NCBI GenBank assembly: GCA_049583635.1
Contig: JBAUWF010000114.1
Coordinates: 1 to 10,250, forward strand
Source: Dokdonella_A sp049583635
GTDB taxonomy: Bacteria; Pseudomonadota; Gammaproteobacteria; Xanthomonadales; Rhodanobacteraceae
Direction of reading: 5' to 3'
DNA: 10,250 bases
The notes below the pieces were generated by a model that was not told where the DNA came from, ran no database searches, and was given only the letters and a program-made list of their open reading frames with translations. The position numbers and the translations under genes are program-made. Shown one piece after another: positions 1 to 8,996 of this stretch (position 1 is its first letter; each line of letters starts with the position of its first letter).

Positions 1-119
1 CCGCTGCCCTGGATGGCACGAAAATGGACGAACAAATCGTCGCCACTCTCCGGCGTAATAAAGCCAAAACCCTTGGCGTCATTGAACCACTTCACGGTGC
101 CGTTTTGACGTTCCGACAT
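1..119 (-). CDS. Cold-shock protein (CspA family), 5' part only
   Basis: Small single-domain OB-fold protein that binds single-stranded RNA and DNA and acts as an RNA chaperone in the cytoplasm. The gene starts with ATG at 119 and runs off the left edge after 39 codons of an expected 65 to 70. The visible part shows the family hallmarks: the NGTVKWFN strand 1 (residues 6-13), RNP1 as KGFGFI (16-21) and RNP2 as DLFVHF (28-33), followed by RAIQG. A strong AAGGAG Shine-Dalgarno sequence lies 8 bases upstream. The sequence upstream to about 300 holds no gene, and a weak extended -10 (TGCTAGGGT on the minus strand, near 258-266) would give a leader of about 130 bases, the long type known for cspA. 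The leader is an inference. Many paralogues exist, so cold induction cannot be claimed from this fragment. Confidence 0.95.
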   Translation of the reverse strand, partial: MSERQNGTVKWFNDAKGFGFITPESGDDLFVHFRAIQGS

Positions 120-127
120 ATCTTAAA

Positions 128-133
128 CTCCTT
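128..133 (-). promoter_or_regulatory. Shine-Dalgarno of the cold-shock gene
   Basis: The minus strand reads AAGGAG, a full match to the anti-Shine-Dalgarno core, with 8 bases before the ATG at 119. This fixes the start and fits a highly translated protein. Confidence 0.85.
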
Positions 134-377
134 GAAACAGACAATAAAAACCACGACCGCGGGACATCCGGGCCGAGACTGAAGTTGCAGGGAGCAAGCG
201 AGACGGAACGATGCAGTGGATCAATGGATCGACCTCATCAGGCCACGATTCACAGTGACCCTAGCAACACAGTGGCGCCAACGTACACGATCCTGAACGG
301 AAAATCCACCGCTATTTCAAACGGGTAGGTCCGGGTGGATACGGGCGGACCCTGCCCCCGGCGCCGTACCGGATCCG

Positions 378-400
378 GCGCCCGGCCCAAGGCCGGGCGC
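378..400. repeat. GC-rich perfect hairpin, 10-bp stem with 3-base loop
   Basis: GCGCCCGGCC (378-387) is followed by CAA and its exact reverse complement GGCCGGGCGC (391-400). Neither strand has a T run after the stem, so it is not a classic intrinsic terminator. It lies about 60 bases before the small gene's ATG, at or just upstream of the expected promoter. It may be a structural or protein-binding element, or simply local GC-rich symmetry. Confidence 0.55.
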
Positions 401-448
401 GCCCGATATGGTGTTTGCGCAGCCTGTTAGACTGGCTCGACCACCCGC

Positions 449-453
449 GGGAG
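449..453 (+). promoter_or_regulatory. Shine-Dalgarno deciding the small-protein start
   Basis: GGGAG lies 5 bases before the ATG at 459. It supports that start over the in-frame ATG at 408, which has no such site and would add 17 residues that do not look like the rest of the protein. Confidence 0.55.
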
Positions 454-458
454 CGAGC

Positions 459-620
459 ATGGCCAAACCCAACTACCAATTCGAGAAACGCCAGCGTGAT
501 CTGGCCAGGAAGAAAAAGCAGGAGGAGAAGCGTCTGAAGAAACAGCACAGCAAGAACGCGGCGGCCGACGAACCGGCGACACAAGAGCCGCAAACACAGC
601 CCTCGACATCGCAGGAATAA
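459..620 (+). CDS. Small basic conserved hypothetical protein
   Basis: Protein of 53 residues with unknown function. It opens with MAKPNYQFEKRQRDLARKKK and continues as a very basic, helix-forming segment rich in Lys, Arg, Glu and Gln to about residue 33. The tail is Pro/Thr/Gln/Glu-rich and probably disordered. From memory, proteins with this opening (MAKPNYxFEKRQRxLAKKKK) are common as single small genes in beta- and gammaproteobacteria. The charge pattern suggests nucleic-acid or ribosome association, but this is only inference. There is no signal peptide or membrane segment. The start at 459 is preferred over an in-frame ATG at 408 because it has a Shine-Dalgarno match and begins at the conserved N-terminus. 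It is transcribed alone, divergent from the cold-shock gene and convergent with the rhomboid gene. Confidence 0.8.
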   Translation: MAKPNYQFEKRQRDLARKKKQEEKRLKKQHSKNAAADEPATQEPQTQPSTSQE

Positions 621-791
621 CCAGCGCCCGGGCTGGCAAACGCCGGCCATCAGCGGGCCTGCCCTTCGCACCGGGTCCCGGTGGAGTCGAAACACCACAC
701 GACCTGTCATTCGCGGGCTTCGCTTTGCGCGCTCGATGCAGCGCTGCGCCAAGGGTGCCTCTCATATCGCATCTTCAGCGGGTTGCTCGAA

Positions 792-846
792 GTTTCGCTT
801 TTCTCGCCTTCGGTAATGCTGTCGCATCAGGCGAGAAAAGCGAAAC
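792..846. repeat. Perfect 18-bp inverted repeat behind the rhomboid gene
   Basis: GTTTCGCTTTTCTCGCCT (792-809) and AGGCGAGAAAAGCGAAAC (829-846) are exact reverse complements separated by 19 bases. In the rhomboid transcript (minus strand) the stem starts 14 bases after the stop codon at 861, which fits a 3'-end structure that terminates transcription or protects the mRNA. No T run follows the stem on either strand, so it is not a textbook intrinsic terminator. A dispersed palindromic repeat (REP or MITE-like) is an alternative. The facing genes make it a plausible boundary for both transcripts. Confidence 0.7.
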
Positions 847-860
847 GGCAAATCGCGCCG

Positions 861-1469
861 CTAACCGAAATGCGGATGCAGCAACTGACCGAGAAAGACT
901 GCGGGCACGCGCGGCTCCATGATGATCGTGAACACGACACCGTACAACGCGCCCCACAGATGCGCGCTGTGGTTGATCCGCCCGGCGCTGCGCCGATCCA
1001 TCACGATCGTGTAGGCAAGGTACACGACCGCAAACACGATCGCCGGAACCGGCAGAACGAACACATAGATGGTCGCCCACGGTTGCAGCAGGATGAACGC
1101 AAACAGGACCGCGGACACGGCGCCGGATGCGCCCAGACTGCGATAAGCCGGATCGTGCCGGTGCTTGACGTAGGTCGGCAGTATCGACGCCAGCAGCGCG
1201 GAAAGGTAGAACGCCGCAAACCCGGCCTGGCCGATGTACGAGGTGAAGAAGCGTTCCATGGTGCCGCCGAAAAAATACAAAGTGAACATGTTGAACAGCA
1301 GGTGCTGCCCGTCGGCGTGGACGAATCCATAGGTGACGAGCCGATAGACCTCGCCGTTGTTGGCCACCGCCGGCGGCCACAGAATCAGCTTGTCCACGAG
1401 GCTGCGGTTGGAGAATGCGGCCAGCGAGACCAGACAAGTAATGGCTATGACGCTGAGGGTGACGAGCAT
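861..1469 (-). CDS. Rhomboid family intramembrane serine protease
   Basis: Inner-membrane protease of 202 residues that cleaves substrates within or next to a transmembrane helix. About six hydrophobic segments can be seen (roughly residues 2-19, 45-68, 80-97, 112-129, 132-155 and 167-184), matching the six-helix bacterial core. The dyad is complete: Ser115 in GASGA and His170 in AHLWG. The oxyanion-side residues His56 and Asn60 are present in HLLFNMFTLYFFGGTME, much like GlpG. There is no extra N-terminal cytoplasmic domain or seventh helix. The ATG at 1469 has AAGGA 5 bases upstream. A frame-shifted overlapping ORF on the same strand (775-1611) is a shadow. The gene is divergent from a secreted serine protease, with a 229-bp shared upstream region. 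The substrate is unknown. Confidence 0.93.
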   Translation of the reverse strand: MLVTLSVIAITCLVSLAAFSNRSLVDKLILWPPAVANNGEVYRLVTYGFVHADGQHLLFNMFTLYFFGGTMERFFTSYIGQAGFAAFYLSALLASILPTYVKHRHDPAYRSLGASGAVSAVLFAFILLQPWATIYVFVLPVPAIVFAVVYLAYTIVMDRRSAGRINHSAHLWGALYGVVFTIIMEPRVPAVFLGQLLHPHFG

Positions 1470-1686
1470 GCGTTTCCTTGGGGGAGAGGTGCCTCGGCGC
1501 GCTTCGCGGCCGCTGCCTCATGCCACGATCATACGACGGAATGGCGGCCCGCCGACCCGGCGTGGCATTGCCGAAGTATTCAGGTGTGCCGGCATCACGT
1601 GGATTGAACATCGCGACATGTTACTGTCGCCGTCAAAGCGACCGGCGACGGCATCCCCGTGCTTGCCGGAGCGCCGAGTACCTGCT

Positions 1687-1690
1687 GGAG
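1687..1690 (+). promoter_or_regulatory. Shine-Dalgarno deciding the secreted-protease start
   Basis: GGAG lies 8 bases before the ATG at 1699. The reading frame is open for 342 bases further upstream, but only this start is followed at once by a good signal peptide. Confidence 0.7.
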
Positions 1691-1698
1691 ACGATGTC

Positions 1699-3555
1699 AT
1701 GCCCACTTCCAGGCCACGCACCATTCTCTGCTGCGGCGTCGTTGCGATCACGCTGGCGCTGGCAATGGTTTCGCCGGCCGGCGCCGACACGCCGCCTCGG
1801 GTCGACGGCGTATGGCAAACCGCCCCGAGCAAGAGCACCACCGCCACTGCGCTGAAGCTCGCCCGCTATCCGCAGACCGCCGTTGCCGTCACGCGCTTCG
1901 CGCCGATCGACGCGAGCCGGGTGCAGCGCACGCTTGCGAAGCGCAATCTCCCCGGACCGCTGCAGATCGGCATCGCACGCGACCGGGCGAGCGAATCGGA
2001 CAGCCCCGCCGTTCCCGGCTTGCAATGGATGACGGCAACCGACGGCGGTCGTGTTGCGCGCATGCAGGTCACCTCGCCGGATGCGCGCGCTCTGCGTGTC
2101 GGGATACAGGTGAATGCAATAGCGAATGGAACCGAATTGCGCGTGTTCGGATCAGCCGACCCGGATCGCATCATCGGCCCGATGACGGCGGCGCAGATTC
2201 GTGCCTCGCTCGTCGCCAACGCCATGTACTGGACACCGCATACGGACGGCGAGACCCAGACCCTGGAATGGTATGTGCCCGCCGACCAGTCGACCAGCGG
2301 CTTGCACATTCGCCTGACCGGCGTGTCGCACCTGCTGGCTGCCGCCGACGATGCCTTCCGGCTTCCGCAAACAGCATGCGCCAACGGCACCGGACCGGAC
2401 TGCTCGGCGCCCTGCGAGGTGGATGTGGCATGCGAGCAGAATCCGAGTGCCGGCTATCAGGCCGCGGTCGCAGCCGTTGCACAAATGGAGCTGGTCGTCG
2501 GCGGCAACGGATACCTTTGTACCGGCACGTTGCTCAACGACACGTCATCCTCGCGCACCCCGTATCTCTATTCGGCGCACCACTGCCTCGATGACCAGAC
2601 CAGCGCGAGCACGCTGAATACGTTCTGGTTCGTCGAGAATACGCATTGCGGTGATCCGATTTCCCTGTCGCCGGATTTCACCGAGCGCACCAATGGCGCC
2701 GACATCCTTTACGACGATCCGTCATCGGATGTCCTGCTGCTGCGCCTGCGTGACAACCCGCCCACCGGGTCCTTCTTCCTCGGTTGGGATGCGACGCAGG
2801 TTCCACTCGGAACCGATATCGTCGAAATTCACCATCCCCTGGGCGACGTCAAGAAGATCAGCCGCGGCACCGTCGAACGTTATATCGACACGGCGACGGA
2901 CCCGGACGCAGGCGTGACCGTCCACAACCTGAGCGGGGTGTCCTACACCAGCGGCATTGTCGAAGGCGGCAGTAGCGGGTCCGGTCTGCTGACCCGTCGG
3001 TCCAACGGCAACTACTATCTGCGTGGAGGCCTGTTCGGGGCGTCGACCGATCTGAGCTGCGACGTGGTCGGGCAACCACCGTCGAGCGGAAACGAGTCCG
3101 GATTTTCCCGATTCGATCTGGCCTTTTCCCATCTTGCCCAGTACCTGGCACCGACCGGCGCCAGCTTCCAGATTACCGCCGGCATCACCGGAAGCTGGTT
3201 CGATCCCGCCCAGTCCGGACACGGCTTCAGCATCGAAGTGCTCCCCGGCAACGTGATGCTGCTTTACTGGTATGTCTTCGCGCCGAACGGTGGTCAAGCC
3301 TGGATCACGGCGGTGGGTCCGATCGACGGCAACACGGCCGTGCTCGACGCCTCGATGACTCTCGGCAGCGGCGGGCGCTTCCCACCGCATTTCAATGCGT
3401 CTGCCGTGCACAACGAGCCGTGGGGAACGATCACGTTGAGCTTCACCGACTGCAGCAACGGAGAGGCAGGCTGGCAACCGATCGTCGCCGGTTACCCGGC
3501 CGGATCGATGCCGATCACGCGCCTGACGCAGCCGGACGGACTGTCCTGCCCGTAG
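1699..3555 (+). CDS. Secreted trypsin-like (lysyl endopeptidase-like) S1 serine protease with C-terminal extension
   Basis: Predicted exported serine endopeptidase of 618 residues. Residues 1-30 form a signal peptide (charged start, hydrophobic 9-24, cleavage near SPAGA/DTPP). Residues 31 to about 220 look like a prodomain or N-terminal domain. The S1 catalytic domain spans about 225-485. The triad is His295 in YSAHHC, Asp344 in SSDVLLLRL and Ser426 in GGSSGSG. The features FLGWD, EIHHPLGDVKKIS and GGSSGSG resemble Achromobacter and Lysobacter lysyl endopeptidases, but Lys specificity is inferred. Many cysteines suggest disulphides. Residues about 495-610 form a separate domain starting GITGSWFDP with a GHGFSIE motif, an extension I associate with exported proteins of this bacterial order. 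It is transcribed alone, divergent from the rhomboid gene and convergent with the GNAT gene. The longer frame from 1357 is rejected because it would bury the signal peptide. Confidence 0.9.
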   Translation: MPTSRPRTILCCGVVAITLALAMVSPAGADTPPRVDGVWQTAPSKSTTATALKLARYPQTAVAVTRFAPIDASRVQRTLAKRNLPGPLQIGIARDRASESDSPAVPGLQWMTATDGGRVARMQVTSPDARALRVGIQVNAIANGTELRVFGSADPDRIIGPMTAAQIRASLVANAMYWTPHTDGETQTLEWYVPADQSTSGLHIRLTGVSHLLAAADDAFRLPQTACANGTGPDCSAPCEVDVACEQNPSAGYQAAVAAVAQMELVVGGNGYLCTGTLLNDTSSSRTPYLYSAHHCLDDQTSASTLNTFWFVENTHCGDPISLSPDFTERTNGADILYDDPSSDVLLLRLRDNPPTGSFFLGWDATQVPLGTDIVEIHHPLGDVKKISRGTVERYIDTATDPDAGVTVHNLSGVSYTSGIVEGGSSGSGLLTRRSNGNYYLRGGLFGASTDLSCDVVGQPPSSGNESGFSRFDLAFSHLAQYLAPTGASFQITAGITGSWFDPAQSGHGFSIEVLPGNVMLLYWYVFAPNGGQAWITAVGPIDGNTAVLDASMTLGSGGRFPPHFNASAVHNEPWGTITLSFTDCSNGEAGWQPIVAGYPAGSMPITRLTQPDGLSCP

Positions 3556-3581
3556 CAAACGGGACTGGCTGAAGCCCTAAG

Positions 3582-3612
3582 AGGTTGCTGAAAAAGTTCT
3601 GTTCAGCAACCT
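3582..3612. repeat. 11-bp perfect dyad between convergent genes; IS-end-like sequence
   Basis: AGGTTGCTGAA (3582-3592) and TTCAGCAACCT (3602-3612) are exact inverted copies with a 9-base spacer. The dyad lies in the 90-bp gap between the stops of the protease gene (3555) and the GNAT gene (3646). It could act as a shared terminator, although no proper T tract follows on either strand. The GGTTGCTGAAAAAGTT stretch also resembles terminal inverted repeats of some insertion sequences, so a relic or miniature element is possible. No transposase fragment is visible nearby. Confidence 0.5.
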
Positions 3613-3645
3613 GCCAATGCGAGTATTTCGGCGACGGATCAAACG

Positions 3646-4221
3646 TCACCGTACGCGCCCGCGACCGGAACCGTGTTCGGCGGTCCAGTCTTCGGCATCG
3701 CGCTCGAACCACGCAAGCGGACCGTGCGAGGCGTACGCCGGATGCGCGAAGCTGCGCTCGCCGTTGCGGCGCAGGCCGCTCTTGAGCAGCACGCGCTGTG
3801 AGGCGACATGGTCGAGATCCGTGATTCCGGCGATCCGCTGCAGACCAAGTTCGACGAATCCGTAGCGCAGGATCGCGACGCTCATCTCGGTCGCATAACC
3901 GTTGCCCCAGTACTGCGGGAACAGCACGTAACCGACCTGAATGATCGACTCGCCCCGGATGTGATTGAGCGGGTGCAAACCGATGCATGCGCCGCTCGAC
4001 CGCTCGATCGTCGCCCACACGCCGAGACCGGGATGCGCATCGTAGTAACCGAGGATGCGGTCCCCGAACAGTTCAACCGATTCGTCGCGCGATTTCGGCC
4101 CTCCGATGTGTCTCATCGCGCGCGCATCGGCATGCAATCTCATCACCACATCCAGATCGTCGGGTGTGAAACGGCGCAGTGCAAGCCGCGCGGTCGCCAG
4201 TTGATCATCAGCGTGTTTCAT
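3646..4221 (-). CDS. GNAT N-acetyltransferase, RimJ/RimL type
   Basis: Cytoplasmic acetyl-CoA-dependent acetyltransferase of 191 residues. The sequence begins with the family pattern LATARLALRRFTPDDLD (first strand and helix). It continues with GVWATIERSSGACIG (central strands), IIQVGYVLFPQYWGNGYATE containing the Q/R-x-x-G-x-G/A-type acetyl-CoA pyrophosphate loop, and the late LGLQRIAGITDLDHVASQRVLLKSGLRRNGE motif with the conserved Asn/His-xxSxxVLxKxG pattern. This layout fits the RimJ/RimL branch (Acetyltransf_3), which modifies ribosomal-protein N-termini or small molecules, but the substrate cannot be told here. The ATG at 4221 is chosen. An in-frame TTG at 4233 would add four residues. 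Shine-Dalgarno support is weak for both. The ATG follows the ABC-F stop by only 27 bases, so co-transcription and partial translational coupling are likely. Confidence 0.88.
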   Translation of the reverse strand: MKHADDQLATARLALRRFTPDDLDVVMRLHADARAMRHIGGPKSRDESVELFGDRILGYYDAHPGLGVWATIERSSGACIGLHPLNHIRGESIIQVGYVLFPQYWGNGYATEMSVAILRYGFVELGLQRIAGITDLDHVASQRVLLKSGLRRNGERSFAHPAYASHGPLAWFERDAEDWTAEHGSGRGRVR

Positions 4222-4248
4222 CGCTCGGGGCAACCGATCGGTATGGTC

Positions 4249-5940
<1,692 letters not shown>

Positions 5941-5993
5941 GGAAGAGTTACCGCTGTCGAAAAAATTCGCGCTTGCGCACGACTCGATCCGAT

Positions 5994-6023
5994 ATTATCG
6001 CTTGTGCGCCGTGTACGAGGCAA
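5994..6023 (-). promoter_or_regulatory. Candidate sigma-70 promoter for the ABC-F gene
   Basis: On the minus strand, TTGCCT (6018-6023) and GATAAT (5994-5999) are separated by 18 bases. The -10 has five of six consensus bases and sits in the only AT-rich patch of the 157-bp gap between the M14 stop and the ABC-F start. Transcription would begin near 5987, giving a leader of about 45 bases. Eye match only. Confidence 0.4.
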
Positions 6024-6097
6024 ACCGATTTCGGCGTTCGCGGAATTTTCCCGCGCGGGGCGGTTGAAACAGTCCCGGACGGACTCTCGGCATCCTG

Positions 6098-8899
6098 CTA
6101 GTGCTTCGTCGTCCCGTTGTCGAGTTGGTCGAAATGGGCGATCGCATTGAGTACCAGCGCATAACTGCCGATCGTCTCGCCGCGCCAGATCGGATTGCCG
6201 GCAAACAACAGCACGTGGCCCTTGCCGTAACGCGCATCGACCACGGCCGCGCGCTCGGCCATCTCCGAACCACCCTTGAGCAGACCCGAGATCAACAGAT
6301 GTTTTGCGGCGGCGAAACGCAGGATGACGCGCGGGCGCTGATCGGGCGGAATCAAGAACGGATTGTTGCGTTCCTGCTCGGCGTTCAATGGCAACGCCTG
6401 CCATGGCTTGGCCTCGGGCAGCGCCGGGGGCCTGGCAAAGGGCCGTCCCTGCGGAATATCCACATCGTCGGGGCCGCCACGTCCGGTCGAGCGCTCGAAA
6501 TCCTTCTTGTTCGGCAAGTGACCGTCGCCGCTCGACAGGTTGGAAATCTTGAAAGATTCACCTTTGGCGCTGTAGAGCGCCAGTCGATCGCCATAGCCGG
6601 CAGCAATCGGGCTCGCGCGATCGACAAAGCGCGCCTCGAGCACACTGCCGACGACCTTGAGCTTGTCTCGCGGTGTCACGAACACGCCGGGCGCCAGGCC
6701 CTCGTCGATCGCGAATTCAGCCGTGTCTTCCGAGGTAACCAGCAGGCCTCCCGCGCGCAAGAATTGCTTGAGGTGATCGACGCCGGCGGCTCCGAGGCCG
6801 GGGCGAATATCCTCGGTCGAATCGATACGCCCGATATTCGGCGTGAGTTTCGTCGTCATCCACGGTAGCGGATCGCCCCACATCGGCAAGCCGTCGACGA
6901 TGAGCCGGGTACCGCCGCGCCCCACCGGACCGAACAGGATCACATCGTACTTCTTGCGCAAATCGGACGTGCGCGCGACATCCTGCGTGCTTATGTAGTC
7001 GTAATGCACACCCAGCTCATCAAGCGCCATGCGCCACCAGCCTTCGGTCTGCGTGCTGAGCCAGGTGTGCATGATGGCAACTCGCGGGAGTTTCGCCTTC
7101 GCCACGTCGATGCCCGGCAGCCCCGCGGGCACGGCGATCGGTTGCCTGACAACGTGCATCGGCGCCTTGAGAATGGCCCTGTCGGTGACGCGCACCACAT
7201 CGACATCGAACAGATCGCCCATCGACCAGCCGGTATCGTCGTAGGGATGTTGCTGCGGATCCTTCGGGGACCAGTACTGGCGATCGAGCAGTGTGTCGGC
7301 GATGCGCGAATACGGCTGATCCATGCGCACCACGTAGCTGCCTGCGGCGAAGCTGCGCGATTCGGCTTTCTTTTCGTCCGTTGTTGATTTGTCTTCCTTG
7401 TCCCCGGCGTTACCAGTCTTGTCGTCCACGCCGGAATCGTCCTCGGGCGCGGGCACCGTCACAGTGACCGCGGCGCTCGTGCGACTTACCTCGGCATGCT
7501 GGCGTTGCAGCAAACGCAGCAATCTCGCCTGCGCACCCGTGCGTTTTTCGTCGGCCGCAAGCACATAGGCAGCCGGGCCACCGTCCTGCGGCTTCTCGAT
7601 CGAGCGCTTGCTCTTCAGATAAAAATTGTGCAGGAACAGTTGCGCGTTGTCGGCGAAATAGTTGAGCGTCGTCAAAAGGCCTGTCTGCTCGTAATTGTTG
7701 TTGTCGCGCTGCGACCAGGTGACTTCGGGCAATGGTGGATTGGGCTTGTACCAGGTGCGCTGGTACTCGTCCGGATCGAGAATGCGCTTTTCGGTGTCGG
7801 CGCCGCCGTTACCGAAGGTCTCGTACAGGCGGCTGATGCCGTTGTGCATCGCCGCGATGAACATCAGATAGCTCGGACTCCAGGTATCGAAATCGCCGTG
7901 TGTGAACACGCCGGGCATCCCCAACTTGGTCATTTCCTGCACGTTGTTCCAGCCGAGCTGTTGCCACTCGCCGGTAAGGATCGGATCGATCCACGCGTTG
8001 TACGGTCCGTCGCCGATGGTGTTGTCATACAGGAACGGAACCGACTCGTGCAGATCGTGCAGCACCTGCGCGTGCCAGCCGACATAGGTTTCGAGCACGT
8101 TGCGCGTCAGGTCGAGCGTCAGCGTCATCGCGTCGCGGTTGTTGTCGTGCGCAACGTAATGCCCCCAATACATCAATGGCGGATAGTTCCGATCAGGATG
8201 CGCGCGATGCCAGTTGTACAGATCGACCATGCGATCGCGGCCATCCACTTCGACGATCGGCGTGATCAGCGTGATGACGTGCGAGCGGATATTCCGGATG
8301 TACGGCGCGTCGTCTACGGCGAGACGATAGGCCAGTTCCATCAGCGCGGTCGGTGCACCGGTCTCGATCGAATGAATGGCGCCGGTGATGTAGTAGATCG
8401 GCGTCGACCGGGCAACCAGCGTCTGCGCTGTCGCATCGTCCATGCCGATCGTGCGCGGATCGGCGAGCTTGGCGAGGCGCGCCTTGTTCGCATCGAGATC
8501 GGCCAGCAGCTTTTCGTCGGCCACCGCGACCGCGATCATCTCGCGGCCTTCCTCGGTCCGCCCGATCGAGAACACCTTCACGCGCGGGCTCGCTTTTTCG
8601 AGCGCGCGGAAATAGCGATACACATCGGCCGAGTACGGCAGATGGTTCGGCGCGCCGGCGATGTAGCCGAGTACCTTGGCGGGCGTCGGCACGGTCGGCG
8701 AGGCCGGGAGGTAGTCGGTCAGCGGCGCATTGAACGATGGATCGGTGGTGTATTCGTGAATCCGGTCGGTGTATGCCCGATCGATCGCCTGCGTCGCGTC
8801 GCGCGCATACTCAGGTGCGCCGGCCACATCGGCGCGCGCCGAATCCACAACACCGAGACCGAGCACGACGGCCAGTACCAACAGCGGCGAACGATGCAT
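6098..8899 (-). CDS. Secreted M14 family zinc carboxypeptidase with C-terminal GATase1-like domain
   Basis: Exported metallopeptidase of 933 residues. Residues 1-23 form a signal peptide (MHRSPLLVLAVVLGLG...SARA/DVAG). The M14 domain covers about 65-380: zinc ligands His176 and Glu179 in GAIHSIETGAP, the Asn-Arg pair in HDNNRDAM for the substrate carboxylate, and a likely third ligand His284 in LHDLHES. Glu360 in RLYETFGN is my best guess for the catalytic Glu. A charged Asp/Lys/Thr-rich linker (about 483-514) leads to a C-terminal half that includes a DJ-1/GATase1-like fold (about 605-720, PRVAIMHTWLS and KKYDVILFGP) with no obvious nucleophilic Cys. This architecture of about 900 residues is known for large bacterial M14 peptidases. 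The ATG at 8899 is preferred over an in-frame GTG at 8929 because GGAG lies 10 bases upstream and the signal peptide begins there. It acts in the periplasm or outside the cell; its substrate is unknown. Confidence 0.92.
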   Translation of the reverse strand: MHRSPLLVLAVVLGLGVVDSARADVAGAPEYARDATQAIDRAYTDRIHEYTTDPSFNAPLTDYLPASPTVPTPAKVLGYIAGAPNHLPYSADVYRYFRALEKASPRVKVFSIGRTEEGREMIAVAVADEKLLADLDANKARLAKLADPRTIGMDDATAQTLVARSTPIYYITGAIHSIETGAPTALMELAYRLAVDDAPYIRNIRSHVITLITPIVEVDGRDRMVDLYNWHRAHPDRNYPPLMYWGHYVAHDNNRDAMTLTLDLTRNVLETYVGWHAQVLHDLHESVPFLYDNTIGDGPYNAWIDPILTGEWQQLGWNNVQEMTKLGMPGVFTHGDFDTWSPSYLMFIAAMHNGISRLYETFGNGGADTEKRILDPDEYQRTWYKPNPPLPEVTWSQRDNNNYEQTGLLTTLNYFADNAQLFLHNFYLKSKRSIEKPQDGGPAAYVLAADEKRTGAQARLLRLLQRQHAEVSRTSAAVTVTVPAPEDDSGVDDKTGNAGDKEDKSTTDEKKAESRSFAAGSYVVRMDQPYSRIADTLLDRQYWSPKDPQQHPYDDTGWSMGDLFDVDVVRVTDRAILKAPMHVVRQPIAVPAGLPGIDVAKAKLPRVAIMHTWLSTQTEGWWRMALDELGVHYDYISTQDVARTSDLRKKYDVILFGPVGRGGTRLIVDGLPMWGDPLPWMTTKLTPNIGRIDSTEDIRPGLGAAGVDHLKQFLRAGGLLVTSEDTAEFAIDEGLAPGVFVTPRDKLKVVGSVLEARFVDRASPIAAGYGDRLALYSAKGESFKISNLSSGDGHLPNKKDFERSTGRGGPDDVDIPQGRPFARPPALPEAKPWQALPLNAEQERNNPFLIPPDQRPRVILRFAAAKHLLISGLLKGGSEMAERAAVVDARYGKGHVLLFAGNPIWRGETIGSYALVLNAIAHFDQLDNGTTKH

Positions 8900-8909
8900 G
8901 GGCAGGTTG

Positions 8910-8913
8910 CTCC
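8910..8913 (-). promoter_or_regulatory. Shine-Dalgarno deciding the M14 peptidase start
   Basis: GGAG on the minus strand lies 10 bases before the ATG at 8899. The site falls inside the longer frame that begins with GTG at 8929, which argues for the shorter protein whose signal peptide starts directly with MHRSPLL. Confidence 0.6.
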
Positions 8914-8996
8914 AACCGGGTTTGGACACGACAGCTTAACGATCGCCCGCGCGCCGTGAGTGTGCCCAAAGGCATGGCTGATCATGGGCGCAGCCA

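Larger units (their letters stand above)
134..458. other. Divergent intergenic region (cold-shock leader and promoter zone)
   Basis: This stretch of about 325 bases separates the divergent cold-shock gene and the small basic-protein gene, and I see no believable coding frame in it. The left half (about 134-300) is less GC-rich and probably holds the cold-shock leader and promoter. The right half contains a palindrome CCGGATCCGG (369-378), a GC-rich hairpin (378-400) and, just before the small gene, a weak extended -10 TGTTAGACT (425-433) whose -35 (GATATG, 405-410) is poor. Both promoter guesses rest on eye matching only. Confidence 0.5.

Noticed and set aside
775..1611. Open frame of 278 codons overlapping the rhomboid gene on the same strand, and a 308-codon frame (681-1607) on the opposite strand
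   Set aside because: Both are out of frame with the rhomboid protein, whose catalytic motifs and membrane helices are complete. The shadow translations are Arg-rich with no domain.
1357..1698. Upstream extension of the secreted protease frame (114 codons)
   Set aside because: It would bury a good signal peptide inside the protein and overlap the divergent rhomboid gene. The GGAG site supports the ATG at 1699.
2722..3558. Open frame of 278 codons on the minus strand opposite the secreted protease
   Set aside because: It is a shadow of the protease coding sequence with no motif, and its end coincides with the protease stop region by chance.
6040..6097. Possible intrinsic terminator after the M14 gene
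   Set aside because: A 5-bp stem (AGTCC/GGACT) followed by GTTTC is visible on the minus strand, but it is too short and lacks a real T tract.
7496..8959. Open frame of 487 codons on the plus strand opposite the M14 gene
   Set aside because: It is antisense to the peptidase coding region, shows no recognisable motif and has the composition expected from complementing biased codons.
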